The notes: generated by a model from the letters alone, not told the origin. DNA of 64,000 nt from Corynebacterium sp. 74A (GCF_008930665.1 NZ_PQMG01000002.1:395145-459144), one strand, 5' to 3'. Counted from the first letter of the stretch, positions 10,733 through 19,842 are shown. Program-made: numbers and translations.

Positions 10733-10767
10733 ACTCCCGAGCGCTCCCTGCGAGCCTCGGGAGTTTG
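10733..10767 (+). terminator. Intrinsic terminator of leuA
   Basis: ACTCCCGAG (10733-10741) pairs with CTCGGGAGT (10756-10764) and is followed by TTTG. Confidence 0.75.
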
Positions 10768-10774
10768 TGCTGCG

Positions 10775-10788
10775 CGCTTATCGACGCC
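10775..10788 (-). repeat. Dispersed repeat copy GGCGTCGATAAGCG (minus)
   Basis: Full 14-base copy on the minus strand directly behind the leuA terminator. Confidence 0.8.
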
Positions 10789-10918
10789 ACCCTGCTGGCA
10801 GCTGCATTCTCTGCACCCCAGCGGATTCCGCCGTGCCACCTGCACTGGGGGTAGCTCACCTGCCGCGACGCACTCTCGCTACTTCTTACCCCTTGCTAGG
10901 ATTGTGATCTAAACCACT

Positions 10919-10930
10919 CTCGATATCGAG
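10919..10930. promoter_or_regulatory. 12-bp palindrome in the Nramp-like gene leader
   Basis: CTCGATATCGAG is a perfect palindrome between a possible -10 (TAGGAT, about 10897-10902) and the AAAGGAGG ribosome site. A repressor could sit there. It may also be chance. Confidence 0.3.
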
Positions 10931-10944
10931 CAAAGGAGGATCAC

Positions 10945-12222
10945 ATGTCCCGCGCTGACGCTTCCCCACCCACCACCGAGCCATCCGCAGATGGCCCCAA
11001 CCCCGACGCCAGGTGGCGTGTGATCGGCCCTGGCCTCGTGGCTGCCGCCACCGGTGTCGGTGCCGGCGATCTTGTCGCCACCATGATTGCTGGGCAAAAA
11101 TTCGGCTACACCCTCCTCTGGGCAGCCGTGGTGGGCGCGATCATGAAGATTGTGCTCGTCGAAGGCGTGGGCCGTTATTCTCTATCCACCGGCCACACGA
11201 TCTATACCGGCTGGCGGCGCATTGGCCGCTGGACCAGCTGGTATTTCGCCCCCTACATCGTGGTGTGGGGGTTCGTCTATGGTGCTGCGGCCATGAGCTC
11301 CACGGCGCTGCCGCTGGCCGCGCTCTTTCCCGGCACCACTCTCACCTGGTGGGCGATCGGCACGGGCATTCTCGGATTCATCCTCACCTGGATAGGCCGC
11401 TACGAGTTCTTCGAAAAAATCATCGCCGTGCTGGTGGGACTCATGTTCCTCACCGTGGTCGGTATTGCCACGCTCTCCCTGCAACACCTGCCCGAGATCC
11501 TCACCGGGCTCATACCCCGCATCCCTGAGGGCTCGGGGGTCTACGTGCTCTCCCTCGCCGGTGGCGTCGGCGGCACCATCACCCTGGCCGCCTATGGCTA
11601 TTGGTGCCGTGAAAAAGGCTGGCGCACTCCCGGCTGGATGAAAGTGATGCGGATCGATAACACCGTGGCCTATGTGGTCACCGGCATCTTCGTGATCGCC
11701 ATGCTGATCCTCGGCGCCGACCTGCTCTACTCCGCCAATATCGCCGTCGAAAACGGCGACAAGGCCTTGCTGGGGCTCTCCGATGTGCTGGCGGATCGCT
11801 ACAACCCGACCATCGGCACGATCTTTCTCATCGGCTTCTGGGCGGCCAGCTTCTCCTCGGTGCTGGGCGTGTGGAATGGCGTGTCCCTGATGTTCGCCGA
11901 CTACATCGGCCACCTGCGCAAGCTCCCAGAGAACCACCCCTCCACCACCACCGGCGGCAAGTACTACAAGCTCTACACCCTGTGGCTGACCTTCCCGCCC
12001 ATGCTGCTGCTCTTCCTCGGCCGCCCGGTGGTCCTAGTGCTGCTCTACGGTGTGCTCGGTGCGTTCTTCATGCCTTTTTTGGGCTTTACGTTGCTCATCC
12101 TGCTCAATACCGATGCCACCCCGAAGCAATGGCGCAACGGCTGGTTCGCCAACACAATGATGGCCATCATCTCGCTGGCCTTCGTGGCTATCTGCGTGAA
12201 CCAGATCATGAGCTACTTCTAA
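10945..12222 (+). CDS. Nramp-related divalent metal transporter, non-canonical metal site
   Basis: A 425-residue membrane protein with about eleven segments and the Nramp order of helices. The start (IGPGLVAAATGVGAGDLVATM) is the Nramp TM1 region, but the metal-binding DPGN motif reads GAGD at residues 39-42. The TM6 MPH motif is also not present; the equivalent helix reads GGTITLAAYGYW. So this belongs to a divergent branch, and manganese or iron uptake by the usual chemistry cannot be assumed. Magnesium transport is known for one non-canonical Nramp branch. A proton-coupled step would also need re-examination. Start ATG 10945 has a strong AAAGGAGG site. It stands alone between leuA and the DnaQ-like gene. 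Confidence 0.8.
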   Translation: MSRADASPPTTEPSADGPNPDARWRVIGPGLVAAATGVGAGDLVATMIAGQKFGYTLLWAAVVGAIMKIVLVEGVGRYSLSTGHTIYTGWRRIGRWTSWYFAPYIVVWGFVYGAAAMSSTALPLAALFPGTTLTWWAIGTGILGFILTWIGRYEFFEKIIAVLVGLMFLTVVGIATLSLQHLPEILTGLIPRIPEGSGVYVLSLAGGVGGTITLAAYGYWCREKGWRTPGWMKVMRIDNTVAYVVTGIFVIAMLILGADLLYSANIAVENGDKALLGLSDVLADRYNPTIGTIFLIGFWAASFSSVLGVWNGVSLMFADYIGHLRKLPENHPSTTTGGKYYKLYTLWLTFPPMLLLFLGRPVVLVLLYGVLGAFFMPFLGFTLLILLNTDATPKQWRNGWFANTMMAIISLAFVAICVNQIMSYF

Positions 12223-12290
12223 AGACCACCGCCCCGCGCCCTGCACCTAGTCCGCGGGATCGGCGCGGTTGTGGTTTAGCATAGGAATCT

Positions 12291-13340
12291 ATGAGCAACG
12301 GTAACCATCATCTGAGCCGCGAAGAGCGCAGGGCGCGTCGACAAGCCGAGCTCGAGCGGGCCCCCTTTGTGGTTGCCACGGTCCAGACCTCGGGTATTCA
12401 CCCCGCGTCGGCGCGGATGGTTGCCATCGATTTGGCCACGTTCACCCCGAGCGGTGAGCTCGATGAGCACGTGCACCACGTGCTCAATCCCAAGGCGGAT
12501 CCGGGACCGCCGCATCTGCACGGGCTGAGCAAGGAGGAGGTGGCGGCGGCCCCCACCTTCGCCGGAGTGGCGAAAAGTATCTGCCGTATGATCGACGGCC
12601 GTACCCTCATCACCTTCGACATGGCCCTCACCTGGGGTTTCATCGTCTCGGAATCGAAGCGGGCCATCGCCCATAACCGGCGCGCCCACGCCCCGAAGCA
12701 GCGGCGGCGGCGCGGCGGCAAGCGCAATCGCTCGAATTTCGGGCATGTGCCCAAGCCGGTGGCCCTCATCGACCTGCTCACCACCGTGCGCCGCACCGGC
12801 ACCACGATCGAGGACGAGCGACTGCGCGGCGTGGCGCGCCAGTGGGGGCTATTCGACGGCTCCCCGCAGGCAACCCGCGAACGCGCCAGCGTCCCTGAAG
12901 CGGAGTTTTCCTTCGAGGCCACCCAGCTCACCTGGGATCTCTATGCGGCCATAGAGAATCCTGTGAGCTACCAGGCCGAGGAGTTGAAGGCGGATCGCTG
13001 CGGCCTGCAGCGCACGGTGCTGCGCGTGGATGCCGCCCAGGCCGACGCCGCCGCGGAGAACCCCGGAACGTATCAGCCGGGAGGCTCGCTGCAACCCGGC
13101 ATGGAGGTGGTGCTCACCCCGCAGATCGAGCTGCCCGATACCGAGATCATTCAGGCCGCGCTCGATGCTGGGTTGAGCTACAGCGAGAAGCTGGGCCGTG
13201 GCTCCTCGCTGGTGATCTGCAATCACACCCAGGATCTCAAGGGCAAGGCGATGCACGCGCAGCGGAAGAATATTCCGCTCATGGCCGATACCGCTTTCGT
13301 CGAGCTGGCCCGTCAGGCCGCCAAAGAAACGGACAACTAG
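12291..13340 (+). CDS. DnaQ-like protein with degenerate exonuclease motif and C-terminal BRCT-like domain
   Basis: A 349-residue protein in the position of the corynebacterial dnaQ-family gene next to murT. Residues 25-200 follow an RNase-H-like DEDD exonuclease fold (PHLHGLSKEEVAAAPTFAGV is the usual post-motif-I pattern). Yet motif I, normally D-x-E-T, reads T30-V-Q-T33, so two metal-binding acids are missing and the nuclease is probably inactive. An arginine-rich insertion is at about residues 125-145. Residues 255-340 (GMEVVLTPQIELPDTEIIQ to GIPL-type ending) resemble a BRCT domain. A structural or binding role in DNA repair is an inference. The family in this genus may share the loss. 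Confidence 0.7.
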   Translation: MSNGNHHLSREERRARRQAELERAPFVVATVQTSGIHPASARMVAIDLATFTPSGELDEHVHHVLNPKADPGPPHLHGLSKEEVAAAPTFAGVAKSICRMIDGRTLITFDMALTWGFIVSESKRAIAHNRRAHAPKQRRRRGGKRNRSNFGHVPKPVALIDLLTTVRRTGTTIEDERLRGVARQWGLFDGSPQATRERASVPEAEFSFEATQLTWDLYAAIENPVSYQAEELKADRCGLQRTVLRVDAAQADAAAENPGTYQPGGSLQPGMEVVLTPQIELPDTEIIQAALDAGLSYSEKLGRGSSLVICNHTQDLKGKAMHAQRKNIPLMADTAFVELARQAAKETDN

Positions 13341-13427
13341 GCAGCCGGCTCAGCCCCGCGGCGCCAAGGCGCGCCTGTGAGCAGGCGTGCCCCTCCCAGC
13401 GGCGGTTGAGGCTACAATTTCTTAACC

Positions 13428-14720
13428 ATGAGCATCAACCTTCCTCGGCCTCTCCGCCGTCTGCGCGCCACCCTTGCCACGACGGCAGCTTCAGCAGCCA
13501 CTGCGGCCTCGCGTGCGACCGGCCGCGGTGCCGGCGGCATGATCGGCGGCCTGGTGGCCAATGCGATCGACCCCACGATCATGACCACCGTGGCGAAGAA
13601 CCGCCCCACCGTGCTGATCACCGGCACCAATGGCAAGTCCACCACGACCCGCATGACCGCGAACGCGCTGCGCAGCCGCTACACCGTGGCCACCAATGAT
13701 GGCGGCGACAACATGGACGCGGGCATTATCTCCGCGCTCATGGCCGGCAAGGATGCCAGCCACGTGGTGCTGGAGTGCGATGAGCTGCACGTGCCTAAGG
13801 TGGCCGACCGGCTTCACCCCACGGCGCTCATCCTGCTCAACCTCACCCGAGACCAGCTGGACCGGGTCGGCGAGATCAATAAGCTCGAGCGCGCGCTGCG
13901 CGCCTGTGTCGAGGCCCATCCCGAGATGACCGTGATCGCCAATTGCGATGACGTGCTGGTCACCTCCGTTGCCTTCGACGCCGAGAACGTGGTGTGGGTC
14001 TCTGCCGGCGCCGGCTGGATCGGCGATTCGGTGTCCTGCCCGCGCACCGGCTCCCATGTGGTGCACAACGGCGATGATTGGTACGCCACCAAGCCGCTGG
14101 CCGATGGCCGCGAGTTCCGCCGCCCCGAGCCCAGCTGGGTGATCGATGATGAGGCGCTGCGCTCCCCGCTGGGTGATACGCCACTGGATTTGAAGCTGCC
14201 GGGCAAGGCCAATCGCGGTAACGCCGCCCAGGCCATTGCGGCGGCGGTGAGCTGCTTCGATATCAGCCTCGATGGCGCCCGTGACGCGGTGGAGGAGGTG
14301 GATAATGTGGCCGGCCGCTACTCCACTATCGAATTCGAGGGCCGTGAGGTGCACATGCTGCTGGCCAAGAACCCGGCGGGCTGGCAAGAGGCGCTGTCCA
14401 TGCTCGATCGCGAGGCCGAGGGCCATGTGATCGCCGTCAACGGCCAGGTGGCCGATGGCGAGGACCTATCGTGGCTGTGGGATGTGGTGTTTGAGAACTT
14501 CGAGAACCTCCACGTGCACGCCGCCGGCGAACGCGGTACTGACCTTGCGGTCAGGTTGAAGTATGCCTCGATTGATCATGACCTCATCCACGATCCCGTG
14601 GAGGCCATTCGTGCCTGCCCGCCCGGCCGGGTGGAGGTGCTGGCCAATTACACGGCTTTCCGTGATCTGAAGAAGGCTCTCGAACGTTCGCTCCAGGCAG
14701 CTAAGGAAGGAAACGAGTAA
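13428..14720 (+). CDS. murT: Lipid II isoglutaminyl synthase, ligase subunit MurT
   Basis: The ATP-using half of the MurT/GatD complex that amidates the alpha-carboxyl of D-Glu in lipid II. The Mur-ligase P-loop GTNGKSTTTR is at residues 66-75, the central domain runs to about residue 300, and the DUF1727-type C-terminal domain follows. The zinc-ribbon insert of canonical MurT has four cysteines; here only CPRTG near residue 204 keeps one, and the second pair is replaced (WYATKPLADGREFRRP), so the zinc site looks lost. The N-terminus is alanine-rich and may be a weak membrane-associating helix. GatD starts immediately after the stop codon, so the two are translationally coupled. Confidence 0.92.
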   Translation: MSINLPRPLRRLRATLATTAASAATAASRATGRGAGGMIGGLVANAIDPTIMTTVAKNRPTVLITGTNGKSTTTRMTANALRSRYTVATNDGGDNMDAGIISALMAGKDASHVVLECDELHVPKVADRLHPTALILLNLTRDQLDRVGEINKLERALRACVEAHPEMTVIANCDDVLVTSVAFDAENVVWVSAGAGWIGDSVSCPRTGSHVVHNGDDWYATKPLADGREFRRPEPSWVIDDEALRSPLGDTPLDLKLPGKANRGNAAQAIAAAVSCFDISLDGARDAVEEVDNVAGRYSTIEFEGREVHMLLAKNPAGWQEALSMLDREAEGHVIAVNGQVADGEDLSWLWDVVFENFENLHVHAAGERGTDLAVRLKYASIDHDLIHDPVEAIRACPPGRVEVLANYTAFRDLKKALERSLQAAKEGNE

Positions 14721-15473
14721 ATGACTCTCACTATCGGACTGCTGCTGCCTGATGTGCTCGGCACCTATGGCGACGATGGCAATGCCCTCGTGCTGCGCCA
14801 GCGCGCCCGGCTGCGCGGCATTGATGCCGATATTCATCGGATCACCTTGCAGGACGCCATCCCGGATTCCTGCGATCTCTACTGCATGGGCGGCGGCGAG
14901 GACGCAGCCCAGGTGTTGGCGGCGGAGCATCTGCGTGCCCACGGCGGCCTTATCCGCGCCGCAGAGAAGAAGACCCCGATCCTGAGCATCTGCGCCGGTT
15001 TTCAGGTACTCGGCGAGTCTTTCCACGCCTCCGGCGGGGTACACGAGGGCTTGGGGCTTATCGACGCCACCACCGCGCAACTACGCACCCGCGCCATCGG
15101 TGAAGTGGAGGCCACGCCCTCCACGGTGCTCACCGAGCAGATCTCCGATGCGCAGCGCATTAGCGGCACCGTGAGCCTGCGCCTGAGCGGCTTCGAAAAC
15201 CACATGGGTTCTACCGTGCTGGGACCGGATGCCCAGCCGCTCTGCTCGATTACTCGCGGGATCGGCAACACCGATTCCGGCCATGGGGCCGGCTGCGATG
15301 GCGCTATCCAGGGCACCGTGATCGCCACCTATATGCACGGGCCCTTCTTGGCCCGTAACCCGCATATCGCGGATCTTCTCTTGGCCCGCGCCATGGGGGT
15401 GGAGTTCACTGATCTCGAGCCGCTGGTGCTCGATGAGGTCTCGCAGCTGCGCGAGGAGCGCCTCGACAGCTAG
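14721..15473 (+). CDS. gatD: Lipid II isoglutaminyl synthase, glutaminase subunit GatD
   Basis: A 250-residue class I glutamine amidotransferase (CobB/CobQ-like) that supplies ammonia to MurT. The nucleophile Cys91 lies in LSICAGFQVLG, and the catalytic His is in YMHGPFLARNP. The oxyanion region MGGGED is near residue 56. The start ATG abuts the murT stop with AAGGAAA upstream, a typical coupled pair. The CobQ/cobyric acid synthase label often given to this gene in corynebacteria is misleading, since no cobalamin genes are nearby. A 13-base copy of the dispersed repeat is inside at 15056. Confidence 0.93.
   Translation: MTLTIGLLLPDVLGTYGDDGNALVLRQRARLRGIDADIHRITLQDAIPDSCDLYCMGGGEDAAQVLAAEHLRAHGGLIRAAEKKTPILSICAGFQVLGESFHASGGVHEGLGLIDATTAQLRTRAIGEVEATPSTVLTEQISDAQRISGTVSLRLSGFENHMGSTVLGPDAQPLCSITRGIGNTDSGHGAGCDGAIQGTVIATYMHGPFLARNPHIADLLLARAMGVEFTDLEPLVLDEVSQLREERLDS
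15056..15068 (-). repeat. Dispersed repeat copy (13/14) inside gatD
   Basis: GCTTATCGACGCC on the plus strand, the complement of GGCGTCGATAAGC, read as Leu-Ile-Asp-Ala in gatD. Confidence 0.7.
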
Positions 15474-15540
15474 CTGGCTGCGGCCGAGGGCATGGCGCGA
15501 AAGGGCGGCGCTCGCGCTAGTGATCGCCCCTAGGTCGCGC

Positions 15541-16167
15541 CTAAAGCCGGTGGCGGCCGGTGAGTGCGCGGGAGAGCGTGAGTTCATCAACGAACTCCAG
15601 ATCGCCGCCCAGCGGCATGCCGGAGGCAAGCCGCGAGATCACCAGGTCCGGAAAATCACGCAGGAGCCGCGCCAGATACGAGGCGGTGGCTTCGCCCTCG
15701 GTATTGGGGTCGGTAGCGAGGATCACCTCGCTGATATCGGGGGCGGGCTCGCCCTCGCGGTCCTCGAGAACCCCACCAATGCGCTGCAGCAGCTGTGAGA
15801 CGGTGAGGTCCTTCGGGCCCACATTATTCAGCGGATCCAGTGCCCCGCCGAGCACGTGATAGCGGCCCTCATACTCCCCGGTGCGTTCGATCACCTGAAT
15901 GTCTTTGGGTTCTTCCACTACGCAGATCACGCTGGGGTCGCGCTGGGAGTCTGCGCAGATGCGGCACAGCTCATCGCGGGAAACATTGCAGCAAATACGG
16001 CAGAAGGTGACCCCGCCGCGCACCGCGCCGAGCGCATTTTGGAGCCGCTCGACATCCTCGGAATCGGTGTTGAGCAGGTGAAAGGCGATCCGCTGTGCGG
16101 ACTTCGGCCCCACTCCTGGGAGCCGAGAGAGCTCGTCGATGAGATCTTGGAGCGGGCCTTCGAACAT
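15541..16167 (-). CDS. recR: Recombination mediator RecR
   Basis: A 208-residue RecR that helps RecF/RecO load RecA on gapped DNA. The helix-hairpin-helix [17 protein letters not shown] is at residues 16-32, the C4 zinc finger has cysteines in FCRICCNVS and LCRICAD (residues about 56-72), and a Toprim domain follows ([25 protein letters not shown]). It lies in the conserved dnaX-ybaB-recR order, all on minus, with gatD convergent from the other side. The gap of 184 bp to ybaB may hold a second promoter. Confidence 0.95.
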   Translation of the reverse strand: MFEGPLQDLIDELSRLPGVGPKSAQRIAFHLLNTDSEDVERLQNALGAVRGGVTFCRICCNVSRDELCRICADSQRDPSVICVVEEPKDIQVIERTGEYEGRYHVLGGALDPLNNVGPKDLTVSQLLQRIGGVLEDREGEPAPDISEVILATDPNTEGEATASYLARLLRDFPDLVISRLASGMPLGGDLEFVDELTLSRALTGRHRL

Positions 16168-16351
16168 GCGGGGTGGGTGTCCTTCGTGTGCCGGTCTATT
16201 CCCGCCATTGCGCGGGTCAACCTCGGTCGTGGGGTGGGGTGCTCATCGGTGTGGCGGGGACGCCACAGGCCGCTATCGCTGCTGGGAGTGTACACACAAA
16301 CACCCCGCACGGGGCGGGGCGCTGAATGTGACCAGACGTCTCGGTCAGGTT

Positions 16352-16681
16352 TTAGCCGAGCATGCCGTCCAGGTCGCCACCGAAGCCAGCATTTTGCAGC
16401 GGGCCCATCTTTTCCTCGGCTACATCGGAGATGCGCTTGTGGGCGTCCTCGAGGGCGCCCAGCACGAGATCCTGCAGGGTGTCAACATCCTCCGGATCGA
16501 CAACCTTCGGGTCGATCTCGACGCCGGTGATGTGGCCGGCACCGTTCATGGTGGCCTTGACCAAACCATTGCCGGCCTCGCCAACGACCTCGGTGGCCAT
16601 AATTTCCTGCTGGGCCTGCTGCAGCTGCTCCTGCATCTGCTGGGCCTGAGCGAGAATCTGCTGCATATCGGGCTGAGTCAT
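16352..16681 (-). CDS. YbaB/EbfC family nucleoid-associated protein
   Basis: A 109-residue small DNA-binding protein. The N-terminal half is a glutamine-rich coiled helix (QQILAQAQQMQEQLQQAQQE), followed by the conserved core NGLVKATMNGAGHITGVEIDP and a C-terminal helix EDVDTLQDLVLGALEDAHKRI. These are the marks of the YbaB family, which forms dimers that bind and bend DNA. It sits between dnaX and recR as in most bacteria and is likely cotranscribed with them. ATG 16681 has AAGAAAGG upstream. Confidence 0.93.
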   Translation of the reverse strand: MTQPDMQQILAQAQQMQEQLQQAQQEIMATEVVGEAGNGLVKATMNGAGHITGVEIDPKVVDPEDVDTLQDLVLGALEDAHKRISDVAEEKMGPLQNAGFGGDLDGMLG

Positions 16682-16734
16682 GGTTGTTGCCTTTCTTAGG
16701 GGGTATCTTTATCGCCCCAACGAGTGTAGACGTT

Positions 16735-18981
16735 TTATACCAGCTTCGCTCCCAGCTGCTCCTGCAAAAGCTCGATCGCCACGGTGCGCTGGTCACGCCT
16801 ATCGGCGCTGCCCTCGCCCTCCGCGGCCTCGCGGGCGAAGGACTCTTCCACATCCTCCGGGCTTTCCTCTACCGGCTGGGGCGGGGCGGGTGCAGGCGGG
16901 CGCGGCGGAGCGGCCGGTTCGGGGGCCGCATCCTCCGGCTCGGGCTCTGGAGGCAGCGGCACTGAGTCCGCCATGCCCGCGTAGGGGTCGCGGTCGCTAT
17001 AGTCGCTCGGCGCCTCCGGCTCGGGCGGCGGAGGTTGCTGCCCAGGCCGAGCATGGGGATTGCCGCGGGCTGCCCTTTCCTGCCAGCGTCGCCGCGGCGG
17101 GGCCTCCTTCTTCTTTTCCGGTTCCGGTTCGCGCACCGGCGCGGCGGTGCCGGGCTCGGGAGGTAGCTGCGGGGGCACCCAGCCACCGGGCGCACGTCGG
17201 GCGGGGCGGGCCGGTTCCTCCTCGTCTGCGTCGCTGTCCTCGGACTCGGTGGGCGTGGCTGCAGGGGCCGGCGCGCGCGTCCCGATCACGCAGCTGACTG
17301 TCACCGTCGCGCCCGTCACCTGCTCGACGGCCTGGGCAATCACCGCGGCGTGCTCGGGCGCGGAGAGCCGCGCCGCCAGCGCCCCCGTGTGGTGGCCGAG
17401 CTGCAGCGTCTCCGGGGTCTCCTTCAGTACTTGGGCCTCGGCGATCATCACGCCCGTACGCGCATTGGCGCTGAAGATCGCGCTGCGAATCTCCGGCCAC
17501 TGCTGGGCAATGCTCTGCTGTGTGCCCGCAGCGCTTGTCGACGCCTCCTCGCTGCGCTCTTCCCGCTCCGGCGTGGCAGTGGACTCTGCGGTGGCTTCAG
17601 CGGCGGGCTCCGGTGCAACAGGCGTGGGTTCGGGCTGCTGCGGGGCCGCAGCCCGTGGGGTTGCAGCGGGAGCGGCTTTCTTCTGTTCTGCTTTCTGCTG
17701 CTCTTGCTGCTCCCGCTGCTCGCGTTCCCGTTGTTCCCGCTGCTCGCGCACAGATTTCCGTTCAAAGCGCCGAGATGGCTTTTTCTCCTCGCTCTCGCCC
17801 CGGCTGCCGCGCGGCACGGCAGCAGCCCCAGCCGCAGCTGTGGCTCCGCCGGCGGTGCCGAGGGCACTGCCGGCGCTTCCTGCGGTGGCGGCGGGCAGCA
17901 TGAGCTTGGCGCACATGACCTCCAGCAGGAGCCGGGCGGAGGTGGCGCCGCGCATATCGCTGAGCCCCTCGTTGGTCAGCGCGGCCATGCGAGCCAGCTG
18001 TTCTGGGCTGAAGCGTCCGGCCTGCTCGGCCAGCACCTCTTCGCGCCCAGTGGGCACATCCACCAGCCCGTGGTTCATGGCGTCGTGCACGGTGCGCACC
18101 ACCATGAGATCACGCAGGCGGTTGAGCAGGTCGAGGGCGAATTGGCGGGGCTCGAAGCCACCCTCGATCACGTCGTCGACGGTGGCAAACATGGCGGAAT
18201 AATCTTCGCTGGCTAAGGCCTCCACGGCGGCGTCGAGAAGCGAATCATTGGTCACTCCTAGCAGCAGCACGGCCTGCTCATAGCTCAGTCCCTCCGGCCC
18301 GGCGCCGGCGAGCAGCTGGTCCAGAATGGACAGCGAGTCGCGCGGGGAGCCGCCGCCCGAGCGGATCACCAGCGGGTACACGGCATCATCTACCTGGGCG
18401 TTCTCGGCCGCCACGGTGCGTTCCAGCAGCCCGCGCATCGCCATGGGGGTGAGCAGGCGGAAAGGATAGTGGTGGGTACGCGAGCGGATGGTGCTGATCA
18501 CCTTTTCCGGCTCGGTGGTGGCGAAGATGAAAATGAGGTGCTCCGGCGGCTCCTCCACGATTTTCAGCAGCGCATTGGAGCCCTCGGTGGTGATCATGTG
18601 CGCCTCGTCGATGATGAACACCCGATAGCGGGACTCCGCCGGTGCGTAGTAGGCGCGATCGCGCAGCTCACGCATATCGTCCACGCCGCGGTGGCTGGCG
18701 GCGTCGAGTTCGGTGACATCGAGGTTGCCGGGCCCACCCGGGGCCAGGGACACGCATGAAGGGCACACCCCGCAGGGAGTGGAGGTGGGGCCGTTTACGC
18801 AGTTTAAGGAGCGCGCCATGATGCGCGCGGAGGAGGTTTTACCGCAGCCCCGCGGCCCCGAGAACAAATAGGCATGGTTAATGCGGCCAGAGTCGAGCGC
18901 CACCGACAGCGGTTGGGTGACGTGCTCTTGGCCGACAACTTCTGCGAAGGACGCGGGACGGTACTTGCGATAGAGAGCCAC
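16735..18981 (-). CDS. dnaX: DNA polymerase III subunits gamma/tau
   Basis: Clamp-loader ATPase of the replisome, 748 residues. The AAA+ domain has Walker A GPRGCGKTS at residues 42-50, a zinc module with cysteines 61, 70, 73 and 76, Walker B VFIIDEAH at 121-128 and sensor FATTEPEK near 153. Domain III runs to about 365. Then comes a low-complexity Ala, Glu/Gln/Arg (about 410-435) and Pro/Glu stretch around a folded tau segment near 490-575. The start is GTG 18981. A G-AAA-AAG run at codons 399-401 could allow a -1 frameshift that stops within about eight codons, giving a gamma-like form, but this is speculative. ybaB and recR follow. Confidence 0.95.
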   Translation of the reverse strand: MALYRKYRPASFAEVVGQEHVTQPLSVALDSGRINHAYLFSGPRGCGKTSSARIMARSLNCVNGPTSTPCGVCPSCVSLAPGGPGNLDVTELDAASHRGVDDMRELRDRAYYAPAESRYRVFIIDEAHMITTEGSNALLKIVEEPPEHLIFIFATTEPEKVISTIRSRTHHYPFRLLTPMAMRGLLERTVAAENAQVDDAVYPLVIRSGGGSPRDSLSILDQLLAGAGPEGLSYEQAVLLLGVTNDSLLDAAVEALASEDYSAMFATVDDVIEGGFEPRQFALDLLNRLRDLMVVRTVHDAMNHGLVDVPTGREEVLAEQAGRFSPEQLARMAALTNEGLSDMRGATSARLLLEVMCAKLMLPAATAGSAGSALGTAGGATAAAGAAAVPRGSRGESEEKKPSRRFERKSVREQREQREREQREQQEQQKAEQKKAAPAATPRAAAPQQPEPTPVAPEPAAEATAESTATPEREERSEEASTSAAGTQQSIAQQWPEIRSAIFSANARTGVMIAEAQVLKETPETLQLGHHTGALAARLSAPEHAAVIAQAVEQVTGATVTVSCVIGTRAPAPAATPTESEDSDADEEEPARPARRAPGGWVPPQLPPEPGTAAPVREPEPEKKKEAPPRRRWQERAARGNPHARPGQQPPPPEPEAPSDYSDRDPYAGMADSVPLPPEPEPEDAAPEPAAPPRPPAPAPPQPVEESPEDVEESFAREAAEGEGSADRRDQRTVAIELLQEQLGAKLV
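17532..17545 (-). repeat. Variant dispersed repeat GGCGTCGACAAGCG inside dnaX
   Basis: One mismatch to the core (T to C). It and the copy at 27736 share 22 identical bases including flanks and encode the same Ser-Glu-Glu-Ala-Ser-Thr-Ser. Confidence 0.6.
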
Positions 18982-19128
18982 GGTACGGAAGTCTACCCGT
19001 TCACCTTCTTCTCTCCCCCGCTGTGTGGCTACTCGCCGAGCACCCGGCGCGGGGCAGCTCAGCCGCTGCGGCGGCAGTGGGCGTCGGCACGCATCGCCAT
19101 GCTGGGATGGGGGCTAAACTGAGGGGTT

Positions 19129-19842
19129 ATGAGCCTTCAGACGAGTCTGTCCATGCCGGCCGGGCGCGGCCATCTTGAGTCCGCGCGTCACTCCAGCGGG
19201 GAACTGCTGTTCATGTCAGAGCTGGCGGATTTCAGCGAGAATAGTTCGATTCGGGGCGGGGTTCCGGTGATCGCGCCGTGGTTTTCGAAGGATCTGGGCC
19301 ACGATGAGCTGCAGCACGGCTGGGCGCGGCGCATCCAGTGGGAGGTGCAGGACACCACCGGCGGCATCGACGCCCGCTGCACCCACGATGGCTGGGATCT
19401 GCGGTTTTCCGCGCAGCACACCGAGCAGGGTTTCGCGCTGATGCTGCGGGCGCACAATCTCACGGAGTATCGCCGCCTCATCCAACTGGCGTTTCACCCC
19501 TATTTTTTGGTCGATGATGTCACCGGCACGGAGGTCCTAGGCGCGCAGCGCCGCTGGCTTTTCGACGGCACCGCCACGGACGAGCGCGTCGCCACCGAGC
19601 AGTATTCTCCCTTCACCATCAGCGATGGTGCGCGCACGCTGACCATCACCTCCCAGGGCACCGATCACGTGGTGGTGTGGAATCCGGGGGCGGCCGCCGA
19701 TGAGAACATCGGGGATCTGCAGCAGGGCGATTGGAAGCGCTTTGTGTGCGTGGAGCCGGCGCTGCTGGGGCCAGACTCGGCGGGGCATTCGGTGGGGCCG
19801 GAGGATTGGGCCGCCATCGGCATGACGGTGAAGGTGAGCTAG
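19129..19842 (+). CDS. Hexose-6-phosphate 1-epimerase-like (aldose epimerase family)
   Basis: A 237-residue galactose-mutarotase-fold protein closest in layout to the YeaD-type D-hexose-6-phosphate mutarotases, which interconvert alpha and beta anomers. Visible marks are the GGVPVIAPWFSKD segment near residue 43, the basic GWARR near 64, an FHPYF motif near 124 with the catalytic His, and CVEPALLG near 206 with the Glu base. It is short compared with the usual 270-300 residues. The first 25 residues are weakly conserved. It is divergent from dnaX and convergent with asd, so it is transcribed alone. Confidence 0.8.
   Translation: MSLQTSLSMPAGRGHLESARHSSGELLFMSELADFSENSSIRGGVPVIAPWFSKDLGHDELQHGWARRIQWEVQDTTGGIDARCTHDGWDLRFSAQHTEQGFALMLRAHNLTEYRRLIQLAFHPYFLVDDVTGTEVLGAQRRWLFDGTATDERVATEQYSPFTISDGARTLTITSQGTDHVVVWNPGAAADENIGDLQQGDWKRFVCVEPALLGPDSAGHSVGPEDWAAIGMTVKVS

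Noticed and set aside
18982..19128. SRP RNA gene upstream of dnaX
   Set aside because: The conserved GGAAG-type tetraloop region of bacterial SRP RNA is absent on both strands.
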